Positions 60,055 to 64,000 of a stretch of DNA of 64,000 nucleotides are shown piece after piece (position 1 is the first letter of the stretch; each line of letters starts with the position of its first letter). The position numbers were made by a program, and so were the translations under genes. The notes below the pieces were generated by a model, which made no database searches, had not been told where the DNA came from, and saw only the letters and a list, made by a program, of their open reading frames with translations. The stretch covers positions 2,014,316 to 2,078,315 of the forward strand of contig BSBM01001387.1 in NCBI GenBank assembly GCA_027924585.1, written 5' to 3'. Source of the DNA: Larix kaempferi (lineage: Eukaryota > Streptophyta > Pinopsida > Pinales > Pinaceae).

Positions 60055-60600
60055 TAAGCATGTAATTTGTGCCCTGGGAGATCTGCAGATAGTCTTTTTA
60101 GGTTTTTCCTATGGCATGTAATTCGGTGCCCTGGGATATCTGGCAGATGCTCTTTCGAGGTTTTGTCCTATGGAATGTAATTTGCTCCTGGGAGATCTGG
60201 AGAGGATGAAAAATGCCTCAGATGCTTCATCCAGGTTTTTCCATGACCACATGTAATTTGCTCTTGGGAGATCTGGACAGGATGAAAAAGGCCTCAGATG
60301 CTTTAGCTAGGTTTTGTGGTGGACCACATGTAATGTGCTCCTGGGAGATCCGACAGGTAGAGCTGTGTGCTCATAACAGCTTGGGATGCTTCAGCCAGGT
60401 TTTGTGGTGAGATCACATGTAATGTGCTCCTGGGAGATCCAACAGGTAGATCCGTGTGCTCGTAACAACCTGTGATGCTTCAGCCAGGTTTTGTGATGGG
60501 TCACATGTAATGTTCTCCTGGGAGATCCTACAGGTAGAGCTGTGTGCTTGTAATAGCCTGGGATGCTGTAGCCAGGTTTTGTGACGCACGTAATAAGTCC
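60055..60600 (+). repeat. Tandem repeats of about 60-89 bp in the Copia 3' region
   Basis: CATGTAAT followed by TGCTCCTGGGAGATC recurs about seven times. The last three starts are at 60327, 60416 and 60504 (88-89 bp apart); earlier units are shorter. Units share CAGATGCTT or GGGATGCTTCAGCCAGGTTT. No coding sequence is apparent. Confidence 0.8.
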
Positions 60601-60818
60601 TGAGGATTCCACAGTATGGCCAGTGATGACGAAGACCGGCAGGTGGTGGGCCTACATCCAGTATGAAAAAGGACTAGCTCTATAGAACTTCCTATGACAA
60701 GTAGATTCAGAGATTGATTGAGATAGCATCAGCAGTGATGATGATGATGTCTCAATGACGATTATCCAATGATGATGATCTAGAGAAGAATACTTGTGCT
60801 GAGAAATACCTTCCTAGT

Positions 60819-60828
60819 TAAGAGGGAG
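60819..60828 (+). other. Copia polypurine tract
   Basis: AAGAGGGAG lies directly before the 3' LTR start TGTTGATG. Confidence 0.8.
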
Positions 60829-61479
60829 TGTTGATGTATATGTAACTTCGGAATGTATTTCATATATGTATGTTGTATGTACTCCTATAGAGATGGTATT
60901 ATTCCTCTATACGGAAGTGTCGTCATTTATATTGTAAATGTCGAAACTTATACTTGATGGGTTATTAGACCACCTTGTTGGGGTTGGCCCTGTATAAGTC
61001 ATGTGGGTCAAAGGGTTATTAGACCACCCTATTGGGGGTCGGCCATGTGGGTCGAAGGGTTATTAGACCACCCTATTGGGGGTCGGCCCAGTCAGCATTA
61101 TGTTATGTGGTTAAGGTCGAGCCTACATGATTTATGTAAAAGGCAGGTAAAGTCAAGTACAAATAGAGTGCGGGAGGCACTCTATTTGATCACTCACTTC
61201 TCACTCATGCACTCAAGGAGGAGTGGCGCACTTATGGAGGAGGAGGATCTACTTCTAGGTTATGTCTATCTCTTATGGTTGGTTTCTATCATTGCTCTAT
61301 CTATCTCTGAGGAATTTATTGGGGTTTTTCACCTTTATCGTTTTCCCCAAATAAATCTTTGTGTCTCTTGTGTGCTTCCATTATTGTCTCCATGATTAAT
61401 ATGCTGTAGATATGCTGTACATGTTGTTCTCTCAGTTAAGATCCTAGATCATATTGAAGTAAATTCTGAAAATTTAACA
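60829..61479 (+). repeat. Copia 3' LTR
   Basis: It aligns end to end with 54618-55268 at a constant offset of 6,211, with about 26 differences and no indel. TGACC follows at 61480-61484. Confidence 0.93.
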
Positions 61480-64000
61480 TGACCAACTTCTCGGAATTGA
61501 AATTTGAGAATAGATTTGGATTTCCCATTGGTAAAGAAGTGTGCACACCAACTTTCGTGACGTTCCGAGCTATATACGTCCCCTTTAAGTCCATGTCTAG
61601 CGAAAACGCACAGTCGAGTTCCGGGTTTGACCAACGTCAATTTTCGTGAAGTTCCGAGCTATTTTCTCCCCAATTAATCCCAAGACTAGAAAAAACGTAC
61701 GGTCGAGTTTTGACTTTGACCCACTTCTCAGAATAGAAAATTGAGCTTAGATTTGGATGTCCCATTCATAGACAAAAGCGCACACCAACTTTTGTTACGT
61801 TACCAGCTATTTTCTCACCCTTTAAGCCCAAGTGTAGCACAAACACACGGTCGAGTTTTGGCTTTGACCAACTTCTCAGAATTGAAATTTGAGAATAGAT
61901 TTGGATTTGCCATTGGTAGACATGCGGAAACACCAACTTTCGTGACGTTCTGGGCTATTTTGTCCCCCTTTAAGCCCAAGTTTAGCGAAAACGCACGGAT
62001 GAATTTTGGGTTTGACCAACTTCTCGAAATTGAAAGTTGAGAATAGATTTGGATTTCCCATTGGTAGACAAGCACGCATGCCAACTTTCATGACGTTCCT
62101 AGCTATTTTCACCCTCTTTAAGCCCAAGTCTAGCGAAAATGCACGGTCACGTTTCGGGTTTGACCTACTTCTCGAAATTGAAATTTGAGAATAATTTTGG
62201 ATGCCCCATTAAAGCGCATATGCCTACTTTTGTGATGTTCCAAGCTATTTTGTCACCCTTTAAGCCCAACTCTAGAGAAAATGCACGGTCGAGGTTCGAG
62301 TTTGACCAACTTCTCGGAATTGAAATTTGAGAATAGATTTGGATTTCCCATTGGTAGACCAAGTGTCCACGCCAACATTCCTAACGTTCTGAGCCATTTT
62401 ATCCCCCTTTAAGCTCAAGTCTAGCGAAAATGCATGGTCCAGTTTGGCCTTTGACCCACTTTTCAGAATTGAAAATTGAACTTAGATTTGGATGTCCCAT
62501 TGGTAGACAAGCGCGCACACCAACTTTTGTTACGTTACTAGCTATTTTCTCACCCTTTAAGCCCAAGACTAGCGAAAACACACGGTCGAGTTTCGGCTTT
62601 GACCAACTTCTCGGAATTGAAATTTGAGAATAGATTTGGATTTCCCATTGGTAGACATGCGGGCACCGCCAACTTTCGCGACGTTCGGGGCTATTTTGTC
62701 CCCGTTTAAGCCCAAGTCTAGAGAAAACGCACGATCGAATTTTGGGTTTGACCAACTTCTCGGAATTGAAATTTGAGAATATATTTGAATTTCCCATTGG
62801 TAGAAAAAGCACGCACGCCAACTTTCATGTCATTCCAAGCTATTTTCTCCCCTTTTCAGCCAAGTTTAGCGAAAATGCACAGCCCCCGTTTCGGATTTGA
62901 CCTACTTCTCTGAATTGAAATTTGAGAATAATTTTGGATGCCCCATTGAAGCGCTTATGCCTACTTTTGTGATGTTCCAAGCTATTTTGTCACCCTTTAA
63001 GCCCAACTCTAGCACAAATGCACGACCGAGGTTCTGGGCTATTTTCTTCCCCCTTTCAGCGCACATATAGCAAAAACGCACGGTCGAGTTTTGGCTTTGA
63101 CGAACTTCTCATAATTGAAATTTGAGAATAGATTTGGATGTGTCATTGGTAGACAAGCGTGCACGCCAAATTTCCTGATGTTCTGAGCTATTTTCTCCCC
63201 CTTTAAGCCCAAGTCTAGAAAAAACGCACCCGTCAAATTCCAGGTTTGACCAACTTCTCGGAATTGAAAGTTAAAAATAGATTTGGATTTCCTATTGGCA
63301 GACAAGTACAAACGCCAACTTTCGTGACGTTCCGGGCTTTTTTTTCCCCTTTAAGCCCAAGTCTAGCGAAAATGCACGGTCGAATTTTGGCTTGGACCAA
63401 CCTTCTCGGAATTGAATTAGAGAATAGATTTGGATGTCTCATTGGTAGACAAGCGTGCACGCCAACTTTCATTACTGTCCGAGCTATTTTCTCACCCTTT
63501 AAGCCCAAGTTTAGCGAAAAGACACGGTCAAATTTTGGCTTTGACCAACTTCTCGGAATTGAAATTTGAGAAAATATTTGGATGTCCCATTGGTAGACAA
63601 GTGTGCACCGCCAAGTTTCATGACGTTTCGAGCTGTTTTCTATCCCTTAGAGGCCAAGTATAGTGAAAACGCACGGTCGAGTTTTAGCTTTGACCAACTT
63701 CTCAGAATTGAAATTTGATAATAGATTTGGATGTTCCATTGGTGGACAAGCATGCACGCCAACTTTTGTGACGTTCCAAGCTATATACGCCCTCTTTAAG
63801 TCAATGTCTAGCCAAAACGCACGATGGAGTTTCGGATTTGACCTACTTCTCGGAATTGAAATTTGAGAATAAATTTGAATGGCCCATTGGTAGACAAGCA
63901 CTCACGTGAACTTTCGCGACGTTCCGGACTATTTTCTCACCCCTTTTAATCCCAAGTCTAGCGAAAACGTACGGTCAAGTTTTGGGTTTGACGAACTTCT
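61480..64000. repeat. 148-bp satellite array, block 3
   Basis: The array resumes after the Copia element and runs off the right edge. 61480-62760 corresponds to the 1,473-bp unit of block 1. 62760-63112 matches the sequence just left of the chromovirus (to 23567), and 63113 onward matches the sequence right of it (from 37353), so the array here shows the pre-insertion state. One monomer near 61636 is strongly shortened. Confidence 0.95.

Larger units (their letters stand above)
54618..61479 (+). mobile_element. Ty1/Copia deletion derivative
   Basis: The element is 6.86 kb with two 651-bp LTRs (54618-55268, 60829-61479), primer site, purine tract and TGACC duplication. The LTRs differ at about 26 positions by eye, near 4%. 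Only the end of pol remains, and it lacks the RT catalytic region; no gag, protease or integrase is recognisable. The leader and the 3' region carry several families of short tandem duplications. It must have been moved by proteins from another element. Confidence 0.92.

Noticed and set aside
18887-64000. Many open frames of 60-190 codons on both strands in the satellite, giving similar peptides
   Set aside because: They recur because the DNA repeats. 148 is not a multiple of 3, so all frames are sampled in turn, frames end at random monomer variants, and both strands give equally good ORFs.

Overview
The window is repeat DNA from a land plant nuclear genome. Nearly all of it is LTR retrotransposons and one satellite family; I see no intact conventional host gene, rRNA, tRNA or CRISPR array. 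A plant source is supported by a Tekay/Del-type chromovirus with a C-terminal chromodomain, plant mobile domain (PMD) proteins, a Copia element and initiator-Met tRNA primer sites. A non-flowering plant with a large genome would fit the divergent Ty3 lineage at the left end, but that is only an inference.

Layout. 1-1615 holds a decayed Ty3 pol fragment (minus strand). 1616-3540 is AT-rich DNA with two tandem duplications. 3583-18886 is 'element A', a decayed plus-strand Ty3 retrotransposon: putative 5' LTR, an upstream ORF region, Gag with zinc knuckles, protease, a second Gag-like domain, RT, RNase H, integrase, and accessory ORFs that include a PMD-like protein. 'Element B' (5262-9872, minus strand) is inserted inside A. 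It keeps one full 979-bp LTR and the first 105 bp of the other, and carries a spliced PMD gene antisense to itself.

From 18887 to the right end the base sequence is a 148-bp tandem satellite, in three blocks (18887-23567, 37353-54617, 61480-64000; about 24.5 kb in total). Two elements with clean target-site duplications split it. One is a Tekay-type chromovirus at 23568-37352 (minus strand, 2.72-kb LTRs about 1% diverged, TSD TAATT). The other is a Copia deletion derivative at 54618-61479 (plus strand, 651-bp LTRs about 4% diverged, TSD TGACC).

The satellite has several levels of higher-order structure: a 1,473-bp unit twice, a 2,625-bp unit three times almost without change, a block repeated at 2,966-bp spacing, and a segmental duplication that would have had a period near 20.4 kb before the chromovirus arrived. 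The later copy of that duplication preserves the empty chromovirus insertion site. Order of events: element A, then B inside A; satellite spread and segmental duplication; Copia and later the chromovirus; the 2,625-bp triplication is among the most recent. All retroelement coding regions carry stops, frameshifts or deletions, so none appears autonomous.
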